Positions 1-11,151 of a stretch of DNA of 64,000 nucleotides are shown piece after piece. The DNA comes from Heliocidaris erythrogramma. Lineage: Eukaryota; Echinodermata; Echinoidea; Camarodonta; Echinometridae. Below the pieces are notes generated by a model. The model did not search any database. It saw only the letters and a program-made list of their open reading frames with translations, and was not told the DNA's origin. The stretch covers positions 54,042,545 to 54,106,544 of the forward strand of contig CM046858.1 in assembly GCA_025617745.1 (NCBI GenBank), given 5' to 3'. Each line of letters begins with the position of its first letter. Position 1 is the stretch's first letter. The position numbers and the translations under genes were made by a program.

Positions 1-20
1 CTATTATTTTTCAGACCCTG

Positions 21-515
21 ATGGATCCAGGTCCTCCTGGGAAAAAGAGAAAGACAGGAAGGCGGTTCATGGTGTTTGGATGTGGGAACGAGGCACGGCA
101 TGGCTTCTTCATGCATAAAATGCCTGGAAAAATGCCTTCTGGCCAGCAGAGGTTCTCAGCTTTGCAACGCAGCTGGATCAATTTTATAAACAGAACCAGA
201 CACTTTGATACGCAACGGGCTTGCACGTATAGGGAGGTAATTGTGTGCTCGGGACATTTTGTGAAAGAGGACTATGAGCCGTCAGACGTAATGATGAACA
301 TGGAGGGCCTGAGAACTAAAACCCCAGCCCTCAAGAGAGATGCTGTTCCATCAGTTTACAAGGCCAACCATCCCTTTTCAACATCATATACTTCATCTTC
401 GTCATCCTTGGCATCAACACTTCCATCCTCGGCTTCGTCATCCTCGTCATCAACACTTCCAGCCTCATCTTTGACATCTGTATCACGTCGGGAATCAATC
501 TACATCAAGAAGAAG
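21..515 (+). CDS. Exon 1: THAP-like domain and Ser-rich linker
   Basis: This exon gives residues 1-165 and ends in phase 0 before a GTGCGT donor. The THAP hallmarks are C21, Trp52, C76-x2-H79 followed by Phe, and AVPSVY near residue 107. The first zinc-binding Cys expected 3-5 residues before C21 is absent; Phe16, Met17 and Val18 stand there. A Ser/Thr-rich low-complexity stretch follows at about 113-155. Confidence 0.8.
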
Positions 516-3500
516 GTGCGTACTGCGTAGTGTAACATATGTGATGTGAAGTAATTTTTGTTTCTTAAAATACACTGATAGTTGTATATTTTTTTTGAGA
601 CAATTGGACTTTCCCTCGTCATTTCAACTTAGAGGAAACAAAAACAAATTTATACAAACTTCCATCCTTGATGCCATATCCTCTTGCTCGACAAACAGCA
701 GAACCTCTTGTCTTTATTAAATAGCATTTTTCTACATGTAGTAACCCACTTGGCCACTCAATACATCTACAGTAATATCTGTGGTAGGCTTTCAAAGCCT
801 TTTGAAGATTACTTGAAGAAAAAGAATCATCTATGAAATTGACCGACTCGATACCAGTGAATGAAATGAAAAGAAGTTGTGAATAAACAAATTTAAAATA
901 ATAAAATTTGAAAAGATAGTAAATGTATATTTACATGTAAACAAATAGTAATAATTAAAAAAAGGCTAACCATTTTGAGCGTTTCTTGAGTCTTTATATC
1001 TGTTTGTGTTCAATTCTAATCATTTACAGGAAGTGGCTGACATATTTGTTGAGTTCGACAAGGAAGAAGAGGAAAAGAGAAGGAAGGCTGTTGAAAAGGA
1101 AGAGGATAAGCACTTGAGAGACTTCATGAATAGGTCTAAAGAGGTGCAGTTCTCTCCGGAGGCGAGTACCTTTTTATCATTCTCGTTTGTGATGCATTAA
1201 TGAATTTATTGTAATTCTCATAAAAATACACAAAATCAATAATGATGAATTTGATTGAATTTTCAATACAGGACTTAAAGATCTTTAAAAATGGAATCTC
1301 AGATGTGACCCTTTTTTTTTTCTTTAGATAATATAAGATGTCAGCCCCCAAATTAACTTCTCCAACATTGCACTACTTAAAATTGTCAGTTGGGAAACCT
1401 GTTTCTCTCAGATCAAGTTGAACGTAGATATAAAACTTTTGTGGTGCATCTTCTTTTTACAGTTGAAATGGTGTCTCAGATAGGTTGTCGAAACAATTTT
1501 TCCCCCAGTTTTTATAAGTAGCAGCTGCTGCACCAGTAAATAAGAATTCTTTATAATCATTTTTTTTTTTTTTAGGTAAGGAACCACAAAGTTGGGACAC
1601 TCAAGGTCCGTGTATCCAAGGTTTCATGCAGAGTACAAGTAAAACCGAGAGGCATTAGTAGAGGTAAGTTGTCATTAAACTTTACAGTGGAACAGTGTGT
1701 TAGATAAACCTTACAGTACACTGGAAATTTTGTAAGGGAAACATTTCCGAAACACAAGTTTTCAAAGTTTATCTATTCCCCCACAAAATCTCTGAACTGT
1801 AATGACCCAAATGATTAATTCCTTGGCATAAAAAATTAATAATGGTCCTGACTCAATTTTCAAAATTGTTTCATGATTATGTATCTGTGGGAATGTTGTG
1901 GCTTTGTTCAATAAGAAGTTTGTCACTCAATGCTTGTGTTGTTTGTTCCCAATATGCCACTAAATTCCAATGCATTTCTGCGGTATGAATTTATCTAAAT
2001 TACTTCTTTCCACCTAGGAATAAATTGGTGCTTTGATTACGTGTCAAATGACTGTGTGCACTTGTATTCTTTGAACTCTGTAGCATGTTCCCCCGGTAGT
2101 TGAGATGGTGCCAAAGATAAATGCAAAAGTACCTGCCGTGACCAAGATTTAATAATGATGCAAATATTAAATACATATTTTTTATTATTTATATTTATTT
2201 ATTAAGTTATGTTTATGCACATATTACTAGTAAAGGATTAATTATGAACAATTTTAGCTATTTGCTGTTACATTATTTGAGATAAAAACGCAATAATATA
2301 TGTCCTCTGTAATATTTGTTTCTGTTTTTATTTGAATGACATGCATGTATATTTTTTGTGTAATGTAACAGTTACATGTATACACAGGGAAAAAACTGCT
2401 CGGGGGCTCAGGGTGAATTCGCCCCCAAAATGCCAAAAGTAGCCCAGAAAAATGATGAAGGAGCCCCTGAAAATTCTTATAAACACAAAGTTTATTTTGG
2501 TAATATTTGGTTGTTTTTGGAGCTGTCATTGTAAAAAGTAGCCTACAAAAATTTTAAAAGATATATATTTTTCCCCCTTGTTATACATGATGAATCACGA
2601 TTAAAACTGTACAATGAAGGTGATTATTTGATGCATATGGGTAGTAATGTATGTTCTGTATTTCCTAATTTTTTTTTATTTTCCTTTTTTCTAGGAACTC
2701 AAGTGAGTTTTACAGAGAAAGCTGCTACTGATAGCTCTACATTGCAAGTGGCAGATGTTGGAGTTCAGACTTCAGAGAGTGATGAAGACACCTACAAAGA
2801 GGAGGAGATAGAAGACATTGAGATCGAGGAGTTCGAGGATGACGAAAAAAGGGACCCTTCATATGAACCTGAAGAAGATGCTGGAGTCTCTAAAGATGAT
2901 GAAATAATCAAAGTGTAAATATATATATTTTTTTAATTACTTCATAGCATGTATAGATATTTTGATTACTGACACACTAATTGCTGCCAAAATTTGTCTT
3001 TAGTTCATTATGATAAATTCTTTCCTCCTCAGAGCATGCACCGATGAATCCCACATTTTTAAGTTGTGCTCTCCACAAACGAGTCAATAATTTTTTATTA
3101 CTTAAAAGAAAAAACAGTGAATGATGATTAAAAAATGTTGCAGTACTAATCATTCTATATCCAAATTATGACTCTTATGATTTTCGTATCGACTTTTTTT
3201 TTGTACAGTAACCAGCTACTGTCAAAGGTATTTTGATTAGTTGTCGGAAAAGTTTTCTCCTGCAAATTCACTCCTGTATATGACATGAACAATGAATCAT
3301 TACTTTTTACACCACAAAATACTTTGAGAGAAATCAAAGATCAATGTTTGTATCTGCATTATTTAGGCAGCCTGGTAACTCAATGAATATGACATTAATT
3401 TTCTGTTTTTATTTTTCTTGTAGCAAACCCCATTCAGACATTCTGCAAGAAGAAAAATACATCGTCTTCGAGTCAAACCTGATGGCACTCTTTCAGACTT

Positions 3501-6500
3501 GTGTTGGATGCCACAAACAGACGGTCGTAGCTGAAAAGATCCGGCCAAAGTCTTTCGGTAGCCAGCTGCGCATCCGCACCACATGTGCAAGTTGTGGAAA
3601 AGTTTGGGAGTGGGACTCCCAGCCACGCGTGGGAAATTTTATGGCTGGAAATATTCTGCTCTCGGCTGCAATTCTGTTTGGAGGTGCCAGCCCTGCCAAG
3701 GTTCTGCGTCTTCTAAACCACATGAATCTAAAGGTAGCATAATGTTTACTATTTTCTTCCATGTTTACTTCCATTGAGTGAGGGAAAAAAAAGATGAACT
3801 GAAAAAATCTGGCATGTTTGTAATTGTGACTGAGTATGTGTTAGCGTGCATGTGAGTGATTTGTTACGCTAAGTATAATTGCTGAAGTGTGAACAAATAA
3901 AAGGGTGTATTAAATTAGTATTTCAATTATTATTACCACTCTTTTTCCTTCTCTCCATTTGTTTTGGCTCACCCATTATAATTTCCTGTTGAATCATGAG
4001 TATGGATGTATCTGTATGTGTGTGTGTGTGTATTACAAGTAAAACATGTTATCTCTCTATCATTGCTTCATTATTATACATATCTTTATATAGGTGACAG
4101 TTCAAAATAACTCTTTTACTCTTACACTGATGAATATGATTTTGTACTTCTCTCTTTTTCCCACCCTTATTCAGGTCATATCAAATAGGACCTTTCTGGA
4201 CCACCAGAAAGACTGGCTACAACCTGCGATCATCCAGGTCTTCAAAAGAATGCAAGGACGGCTCGTACGGAGCATCGACAGTGATGAAAAGTTGACGCTA
4301 GGAGGTGATGGTAGGGCAGATTCGCCAGGACACTCTGCGAAGTTCGGGAGCTACAGCCTCATGGACATCAAGCGGAGGAAGATCCTGGACATCCAGTTAG
4401 TACAGGTAGGAGTAAATCTACTATCTACATGAAATTTCATGCGTTATCCCATCTTTGTGTCTTTATCGACCTAGCTCTAAATACATGTGTCATTGTAACT
4501 GATGACCAAATTGATTTTATTTGGGGCAAGTTGTACAGTACACATACTATTGACTGCCTTCAATTGGTTCCTTTTTTAAGATGAAATATGTGGGTCATTA
4601 TTTAGATTGGTCCAATTTACGGTATGTAGGGTGCATCACATGCTTTTTTTTTTCTTTTTTTTTTTAATATTTCATGTGCCATATTTGTAGGCCTGACTAT
4701 ATCTTTTTAAATCACCAACATTCTTACCTTTTACAATACCTAGCAAATTAAATGAAAATAGGTATATACTCTCCAACGTTATATTTTTTTTATTTGCAGA
4801 GTAATGAGGTTACATCTAGTAACGCAATGGAGAATGAGGGACTTGTGAGATGTTTGGCTAAGGTGGAGGAACTGGGACTGCAGGTGGGGAGCCTCATCAC
4901 AGACCGCCATACCCAAGTGGCAAAGTGGCTACGTGAGAACCATCCTGAGATTGACCACCGCTATGACGTTTGGCACATTGCTAAAGGTGAGCTCAATATT
5001 TACATTTTTTGGGGAAAACTAAGAATGTAAAAAAGAGGATGTCCTTACTACACAGGATGTTCTCTGGTCAAAGAAACGAAAAAAAAAAAAATCTTTTCTT
5101 TATTTTGTGCTTGTTACTTTCCTGCTAAAGTGTGTTATTTTCTATATAATATATATAAATTAAAAATCGTAAAGTTCCTTTCAGTGCAACACTTCACAAC
5201 TGTCATTCAGTTATCTACATGTATGTACTTGTTTTTGTTTATTATAATTCAGGAATCCAGAAAAAGATGAAAGCCCTGTCAAAGCAGAAAGACTGTGAAG
5301 CTGCCCTGTTATGGAAGCGTTCAGTTGTAAACCATGTCTACTGGTGCGCCTCATCAACGCCAAGCGGAGACGGCCAATTGATCGAAGCGAAATACAAGTC
5401 TATCTTCAACCATGTTCGGGGAATCCATGAGCATGAGAGCCAGGTCTTCCCTAAATGTGAACACCAGGAGGACTACCCCCAGCGAGAGTGGATGAGAGAT
5501 GGTATGTCACTTCAGTGCAAATGTTAACTTTAGAAAATGAAAACAGGTCCCACACTTACTAAACTCTCTGTGTGAAGTTTATTTCAAATTGATCTACCAG
5601 TACAGCAATTTTCTTTATTTCTCAAAATTCACTTATAAGAAAATTGTATGGATGTCAATAAAAGGAACAAAAGATTGCAATTATTGTATTGATTTTTTCC
5701 CCATTGCTTGAAGGTAAATGTTCTCAACACCAATATTGGCAAAATGGAAACCACTGAAATTATATATTTTTTTTCTTTTCAATTTTAGGGAGCAAAGTCT
5801 ACGTCAAGATGTGTGACGACCTCTTGAAGACACGCTTGGTGAACGACATCAAGAAGATGTCCCCCATTGGCCAGACAAGTTCTGTGGAAGCATTCCACAG
5901 CGTCCTCCTCCACTGGGCTCCGAAGATGCTCGCATATTCCTACCCAGGAATGAAATGCAGGTGAGGATGCGGTTTATGAGGTTTGTGAGGTTTATGCTTC
6001 TGCCACAAGTACTGCCATAGGCATTACATGTATGATGTGGAGTTGCCCTTCCTTTGCAAACGTCATGTCAATCCTAGTTTTGTTCATGATGGTTTTATTT
6101 TTGCAGATTAAGTGAGGTCACCTTCTTTAAAGGTTCTCATTTGAAACACACAAAAAAAATCTAAATGGTGAAGTTAGTGCCTCATGAATGTGCTCAGCTG
6201 CAATTGCTAGAATGTATTCTGTATAGTCATATTTCTTCAACTAAGATTCCTTTATCTGAATCCTACTGATTCAAGTTGTCTACCGTGAAATTTCAAAGTA
6301 AGCAAAATATGACACTCTTGTTGTACAGGTTGATGTTGGCAGTAATGCACTGGAATGAAAATTCCGATCGGGACCAGGCAACCAGGCACTCAGATGGTAC
6401 ACCAATCTTCAAGCTGACCTACCAAAAAGCCAAAGAGGGGCGACCAACTGTAAGCAAAGTGCTAACAGCTTGCACCTTTGGTGAGTATATTATCAATGGA

Positions 6501-7358
6501 ACATATTCTTGTAAATAATTTTACATCAGGGCATACTTTTCTATTGATATGGGTCAATTAATCTTGGTGGAAAAAAGAGGTGAACAATTGAGTTTTTGTA
6601 CTGTCATTACTCCTCTCCCCCCCCCCATAAAAAAAGAGTAAACAATAATAAATGAATAAAATGAAATTGAATAAAAATATCATAGAAATTAATTAATTAT
6701 GGTGAATTGAATAGGTATAATAAAGCATTTTCTGGTAATATAGACATGGAATTGTATACTTAGAAAATAAAAATTATTGTAGAAATGAGATTTTTATGAT
6801 GACGGAATATGCTCAGTTATTATTCATAATCCTTGATCAACTCTTGCCTTGCACATTGATAGACAGGAGATAACAATTTGGAAATAATCATATAGAGTTT
6901 TTCTATTTCTTTGAATTTCACTTTTAATTCTTATGTTTCTTTATTTTTATCTTTCTTTGGACCTATCTACATGTAAACCTCAGGGCTGGTTCTATGAAAC
7001 TAAGCTCGAGAGAAAAATCGGGTCTATGAGAGTGAAGAGTAGTCATGAGCCATACTGGCAATTTACTCATCAGATATCTGTGTGGGTGTTGTTGATGTGT
7101 GTTGAATCATTGATACATATTATGTTGATAGTCAGTGGAAATACTTATCAAGCCTTTTCTATTATTACTTTATTTTGTTAAGACTATGTGGAGATGCTGA
7201 TGGAGGAGATGTTGGCCCTAGTTTCTCAGAAACAGAAGCTTCGTGATGAAATGCCTGAGCTAGAGGACAAGCCGTCACTGTCTTCGAAGTACGAGAGACC
7301 TATAAAGGAGGAAGTCATCCAGCAGGCCCAGATGCATCGCCGATTTACGGAGAGTTAA
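21..7358 (+). CDS. THAP-like domain plus DDE transposase-type protein, 11 exons, about 803 aa
   Basis: The spliced model joins 21-515, 1030-1161, 1576-1663, 2695-2914, 3424-3733, 4175-4405, 4800-4986, 5253-5501, 5789-5960, 6329-6480 and 7183-7358. The lengths total 2412 nt with every phase consistent. Residues 1-110 resemble a THAP zinc-finger DNA-binding domain (CSGHF and AVPSVY motifs). Acidic and Lys/Glu-rich linkers follow, then a CxxC...CxxC zinc-ribbon-like segment, then an RNase-H-like core with candidate catalytic D460, D527 and E671 and a DVWH motif (548-551) between the second D and the E. DxxH at that place is known from Kolobok, P and related DDE superfamilies, and THAP domains occur in Kolobok and P transposases. 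By inference it binds DNA and either transposes or is a domesticated derivative. The superfamily is unresolved. An acceptor-like TTTTTCAG ends at base 14 and ACC CTG before the ATG is open, so an upstream exon may exist. No terminal inverted repeats of its own were found. Confidence 0.85.
1030..1161 (+). CDS. Exon 2: Glu/Lys-rich helix of the THAP-DDE protein
   Basis: The acceptor TTTACAG is at 1029. The exon encodes a charged, probably helical segment beginning EVADIFVEFDKEEEEKRRKA. Phase requires an end at 1161 before GCGAGT (a GC-AG intron), or an earlier end at 1143 before GTGCAG. The GC donor matches the known GC-AG consensus better. Confidence 0.6.
1576..1663 (+). CDS. Exon 3: short basic linker of the THAP-DDE protein
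   Basis: The acceptor is a long T tract plus TAG at 1575 and the donor is GTAAGT at 1664. Read in phase 0 it encodes a basic segment (VRNHKVGTLKVRVSKVSCRV...). It ends in phase 1, which fits exon 4. Confidence 0.6.
2695..2914 (+). CDS. Exon 4: acidic linker of the THAP-DDE protein
   Basis: The acceptor TTTTTTCTAG is at 2694. It encodes a strongly acidic stretch rich in Asp and Glu. The donor GTAAAT after 2914 gives phase 2, which exon 5 requires; ending two bases earlier would break the frame. Confidence 0.7.
3424..3733 (+). CDS. Exon 5: zinc-ribbon-like CxxC pair and start of the transposase region
   Basis: This exon covers residues 312-415. It carries CVGC and, about 33 residues later, CASC, a likely zinc-binding pair (inference). 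A hydrophobic helix segment beginning GNFMAGNILLSAAILFGG follows. Donor GTAGCA, phase 0. Confidence 0.8.
4175..4405 (+). CDS. Exon 6: first catalytic Asp of the DDE core
   Basis: This exon covers residues 416-492. The segment TLGGDGRADSPGHSAKFGSY followed by SLMD has the look of the first strand of a DDE core, with D460 as the likely first catalytic residue and D464 as an alternative. The acceptor is TTATTCAG and the donor is GTAGGA. Confidence 0.85.
4800..4986 (+). CDS. Exon 7: second catalytic Asp and DxWH motif
   Basis: This exon covers residues 493-554. It holds ITDRH with D527 as the second catalytic residue, and YDVWH (D548, H551), the D(2)H motif described between the second D and the E in several eukaryotic DDE superfamilies. 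Acceptor TTTGCAG, donor GTGAGC. Confidence 0.85.
5253..5501 (+). CDS. Exon 8: insertion domain of the DDE core
   Basis: This 249-nt exon is in phase 1 on both sides. It encodes a mainly helical, Cys/His-containing stretch (VNHVYWCASS, HVRGIHEHE, FPKCEHQEDYP) between the second Asp and the Glu. Long insertions here are usual in hAT, P and Kolobok transposases. Confidence 0.8.
5789..5960 (+). CDS. Exon 9: catalytic Glu region
   Basis: This exon covers residues 638-694. The motif QTSSVEAFHSVLL places E671 as the third catalytic residue. It is followed by HWAPKML, and the exon ends in phase 2 at TGCAG before GTGAGG. Confidence 0.85.
6329..6480 (+). CDS. Exon 10: post-catalytic helix
   Basis: The acceptor is TTGTACAG. 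It encodes LMLAVMHWNENSDRDQATRH and a Lys-rich continuation, and ends in phase 1 before GTGAGT. Confidence 0.75.
7183..7358 (+). CDS. Exon 11: C-terminus of the THAP-DDE protein
   Basis: The acceptor TTGTTAAG joins in phase 1 to give DYVEMLMEEMLALVSQKQKL. The reading frame stops with TAA at 7356-7358. A TTAA-flanked inverted-repeat element begins 13 bases later, so the original 3' UTR may be displaced. Confidence 0.75.
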
Positions 7359-7371
7359 AGGGATCGTTTAA

Positions 7372-8149
7372 CCCTATTCCTACTGGGGGGGGGGGGGGGG
7401 GTCAATTTGACCCCCCTCGACATTTTGCGCGATAATTCTGCAACGCGCAAAGATTTTGCCGCGCCATTTCATGACTTTTTTCTTTGAAGTCTCCCGCATA
7501 TTTTGAGACCAAATTTGCGATGTCCGGGTAGACCGTTCCGAAATTACATAATGTTTTGTACATGCACGTCGGCCCCAAAACAGCTCAAATTTGTGATTTT
7601 GTGTGCAAATCCAATGCAAATTTAGATTATTTCAAATTTAAATCATTGAAATTAATTTATTCTAATGTAAATAAGCTTGAAAAACTGTCCCCAACAAATT
7701 TCGGCAAAAAAACAATAGAAAACAAAAGATCGAAAAAACAATAAAATACATAAGAAATTAGCAAAACAATAAAATACATAAGAAATTAGCAAAACAATAA
7801 AAAACATAAGAAATTAATTTTGATTGTGGATTTTTTTTGCAAGGAAATTGTTCAATGTGTCTTGAGGAATACTGACACAAAAAATTAGCATTCTTTCAGC
7901 CTTTTTTATGTAGTTACAGGCAAAAACATAAATTCATGCATAAATTTGCATAATTAATGAATTAAAACTAGAAAATCAATAATTTTCTTAAATTTAACTT
8001 TATAATCTTGTAGCTTACATCCGGCTCTATTTTCAGGCAAAATTTCGCGGCAATCGCGCGAACAGCGTCCGAGATCTGAAGGGGGGGGGGGGGTCAGATT
8101 GACCCCCCCCCCAGTAAAAACGGGGTCAAATAGCCCAGTTGGAATAGGG
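7372..8149. mobile_element. TTAA-flanked non-autonomous DNA transposon (MITE)
   Basis: TTAA at 7368-7371 and 8150-8153 flanks inverted termini CCCTATTCC...GGAATAGGG. Both ends continue into poly-G, then GTCAATTTGACCCC (left) and GTCAGATTGACCCC (right). TTAA duplication with CCC-starting ends is typical of piggyBac; Kolobok also uses TTAA. There is no open reading frame, so it is non-autonomous. Confidence 0.75.
7734..7816. repeat. 26-bp tandem repeat, three copies
   Basis: The unit AATACATAAGAAATTAGCAA with an ACAATAAA joint repeats about three times inside the TTAA element; the third copy has AAAAACATAAG. Confidence 0.7.
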
Positions 8150-8215
8150 TTAAACTTTGTCATAGAACTTGAAACAAAATCTCAGATCCAGCCAATGAGC
8201 CAGGCATATTTCGAA

Positions 8216-8523
8216 ACCTTTGGGTCAGACAGGAATCGCCTGAATTTTATAGACAAGTAAAGTGTGTATTCCTCCAGATATCAACAATTGAAAATTGGAA
8301 TTTTTATTTTGTGCACGGGAACAAAAAGCATGTGTACCGCTTCGTACCGCAAGGCCAGTGCTCGCTCCGTTCTCCGCCGGACTTCCTGGGGCGGTGAATA
8401 GCAAACCACTCACTCAAGCCCACACGCGCTTTTCAAAATCGAAATCAATTTTCAGTCATATCTCGAGAAATACACAACCGATTAGTCTAATAAATTCAGG
8501 TGATTCCTGTCTGACCCAAAGGT
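8216..8523. mobile_element. Inverted-repeat (foldback/MITE) element with about 34-bp arms
   Basis: ACCTTTGGGTCAGACAGGAA and following bases at 8216-8250 are matched in reverse complement at 8488-8523 with about two mismatches. The interior (8310-8440) is richer in CpG than its surroundings. No clear target duplication or coding frame was seen. Confidence 0.65.
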
Positions 8524-9008
8524 TTGCAATTATGAGTGAATCATTAACTGTGACACAACGATGTTAAATTCCCCCTTTAATGACAGAAAAAAAAATGTCC
8601 AGAAATGTAACATTTTAGTGCATGTAACCATTTTCGTAATTGGATATATCGGAGTTGCCATGGCTACCATATTCTATTGAAAAATCTTTCACGTTGAACT
8701 ACTTTGTCCGTTTCCAAGCAATTCATTTATATTTGACTCAAAATCAGTCAAAATCCATTCTGATGTAGTTGTGAGTCTGGTTTCTTGAAAACCTGAAGTT
8801 CTATCAATTGTGAAAGTACAGCAGGACCTTATTGTAATATTAAAGGTAGAATATAGCAAGGTTTTCTTAATATTTGCCATGTTATACCATCCAAGTACTA
8901 ATGTTTTTCACCATGTGCTTAGTTGAAATATAAGTCTTTTCAACAAGTATTGATTTGCCTAAGGATTGATCTGTGTAATTTGTTTTGTCTGCTTTGCCAT
9001 AGTTGTAA
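8524..9008. other. Intergenic, nothing recognised
   Basis: AT-rich sequence with short shadow reading frames only. No gene, RNA or strong repeat was recognised. Confidence 0.5.
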
Positions 9009-9836
9009 TACAGTGGAACCTCGTTATAACAAAGACTGTTGGGCTTTGGGAATCCTTTTGTTTTATCAGGAATTTAGCAGGGTTAAAAGACAAAGAAATG
9101 TAAAGTGAGCCGATGAAATTACTTTTTTTTATAAGAGTTTTGTTATTACTGATTTTGTTATTATGGGGTACCACTGTACAGTTTATTAGGATACTTTTAT
9201 ATTAGCTTTTATAGTTTGTCCTATCCACAGTAAAAAAAAAAAAAAAAAAATGTTCAGCATACAGTTCTTGCGATATGTTGAAAAAATTCCCTTTACCTGA
9301 AGTTCTTTCCTCCTTTTATTGAATCAATATTTATTTCAACATATACAGTGGAACCTCATAACAAAGTCTTTTTGGCCTTGGGAATCCTTTTGTTATACAA
9401 GGGTTAAAAGACAAAGAAATGTGAAGAATTTGAGCCAGTCAAATGACTATGTTTAAAGTTTTGTTATAACTGACTTTTTTATAATGGGGTTCCACTGTAC
9501 AATGTATTCATATATTTTTTAATAAGCTTTTATTATTTTGTCCTATTCAGAGTCCCCCCCCCCCCCATAAATGTTCAATATGCAGTACAAGTTCGCGATA
9601 AAGGGGTAAAACATATTGAAATGTCCCTTTACTAGAAGTTCTTTTGCCTTTTATTATCCCAATATTTATTTCAACATATAGAGTGGAACCATATTATAAC
9701 AAAGACCTTTGGGCATTAGGAGACTTTTTGTTATATTAGGGTTAAAAACAAAGAAATGTTAACAATTTGATTCAGTCATATTTGTAAAAAGGGAGTTTTG
9801 TTATAACTGACTTTGTTATATCGGGGTTTCACTGTA
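9009..9836. repeat. 335-bp tandem array built on a pogo/Tc1-mariner-like MITE
   Basis: Three copies of a short element, 9011-9176, 9346-9497 and 9681-9834, begin CAGTGGAACCTC (GAGTGGAACC in the third) and end CACTG, each flanked by TA. Starts are spaced exactly 335 bases apart, and the sequence between copies is also similar (AATATTTATTTCAACATATA before copies 2 and 3). The whole block of element plus flank was therefore duplicated in tandem. TA targets with CAGTGGAACCTC termini resemble pogo/Tigger-type elements. Confidence 0.75.
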
Positions 9837-10107
9837 CAAGCATTGAGATGAATAAGACAATGATTGGACCCCCCCCCCCTCAAAAAAGAAAAAATCTCAC
9901 AAGTAATTTAAAAAGTCCTTCCATTCTTACGTTTCTTCTTCCTTTCCTTCCCATCACCACAGCCCCCTTCCCACTTTTTCCATGCCTTTGTAGTTTTCTG
10001 GAAAATTAATACATCAAGAACTAATATAAAATACATCAATAACTATCGAGAAAAGAATCTCAACTATACATGAATAAATTAACTGTCAAGAAAAGTATAC
10101 ATGTATC

Positions 10108-10350
10108 CAGGGCTCGAGGGCAGGGGTCCAGGGTCACCAAAATTTGGCTTCGGGCCATCAAATTTGAACAATATTTTGATTCTGTTGGCCTGATACTGCA
10201 TGACTAGCAATTTTGCTCTGAATGCGCATAACTGAATGTGTAGTTTCATTTTCAGGCTACCAGCTTCTATGTTTGGGCCACCATGATTATTAATTTTGGT
10301 GGCCCTATTAGGGGCAACTGCCCAAAAAAGTTAGTATGGAGCCTCGATGT
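10108..10350. mobile_element. Probable short inverted-repeat element
   Basis: CAGGGCTCGAGG...GGGTCACCAAAATTT at the left is answered by AATTTTGGTGGCCCT...GGAGCCTCGA on the right in opposite orientation, suggesting an imperfect inverted-repeat element. Confidence 0.45.
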
Positions 10351-10979
10351 ATCAACAATAATACATCAAAATTAAACTATCAAAAAATAATTTTAAAAGT
10401 TCTTCCAAATTTTATTCCCTTTTGCCATAGCCCCTTCCCATTTTCACCGTTTTAGCAGTTTTGAGGGAAAATGAATACAGAAAAAACTACAGGTATCAAT
10501 CTTTTTTTTTAAATAGAGTTAACTGCGTAATTAACAGACTAAAATCTCAGAGCCACTTTTGTGAAGTTCTTGGAAGCCTCATCAACTATAGGCTCTTACC
10601 CCCATGATTTACAGTCATAATAAAACAACAACCTCCAATTTGAAAAAATAATGACAATCAAATGCACTGATTTTGATAACTAAATAACTGTAATCAGGGA
10701 ATCGAAAAGATTCTCTTTAGAATACATTTGTATATATACTGCAGAAGATTCATTAATTGAGTGTACTATAAAAAAAAGTGCCCACATCGTTGGAGAGGGC
10801 AACATTCCATTAGCACCTGACTAATCAAAAAAGGAAAACAAATGAAGTACAATTTAGCTGCTTATGATAGCATTTTCACATTGTCTTTCTTTAAAAAAAT
10901 AAAATAAAATACAACCAGAATTAGTTGTACATGTACTAGATGATAAAGGTTCCAAGTTTTAAATGTTCATAATTCTTGC
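10351..10979. other. Intergenic, 3' flank of the P2X7-like gene
   Basis: AT-rich, no gene seen. An AATAAA on the minus strand at about 10409-10414 is a distant candidate poly(A) signal for the P2X7-like gene. Confidence 0.4.
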
Positions 10980-11151
10980 TCAATCATTCTCCAGTGGTCG
11001 CAATTGAGTACCTCTGTAGACGTTTCCCCTATCCGGATACGCAGTCTTGATCGCGTAGAGAACACAGGATGGGAGCTGTACCCGGATGTCTCTTCCAAGA
11101 TATCCCCAGCACCATCTGACGAACTGGCGATACCCCACGTAACGATACTTC
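10980..11151 (-). CDS. P2X7-like exon 3: C-terminal YRQFVRWCWG segment
   Basis: The acceptor is ATCTGCAG. It encodes the most conserved part of the domain and stops with TGA at 10982-10980. Confidence 0.9.
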
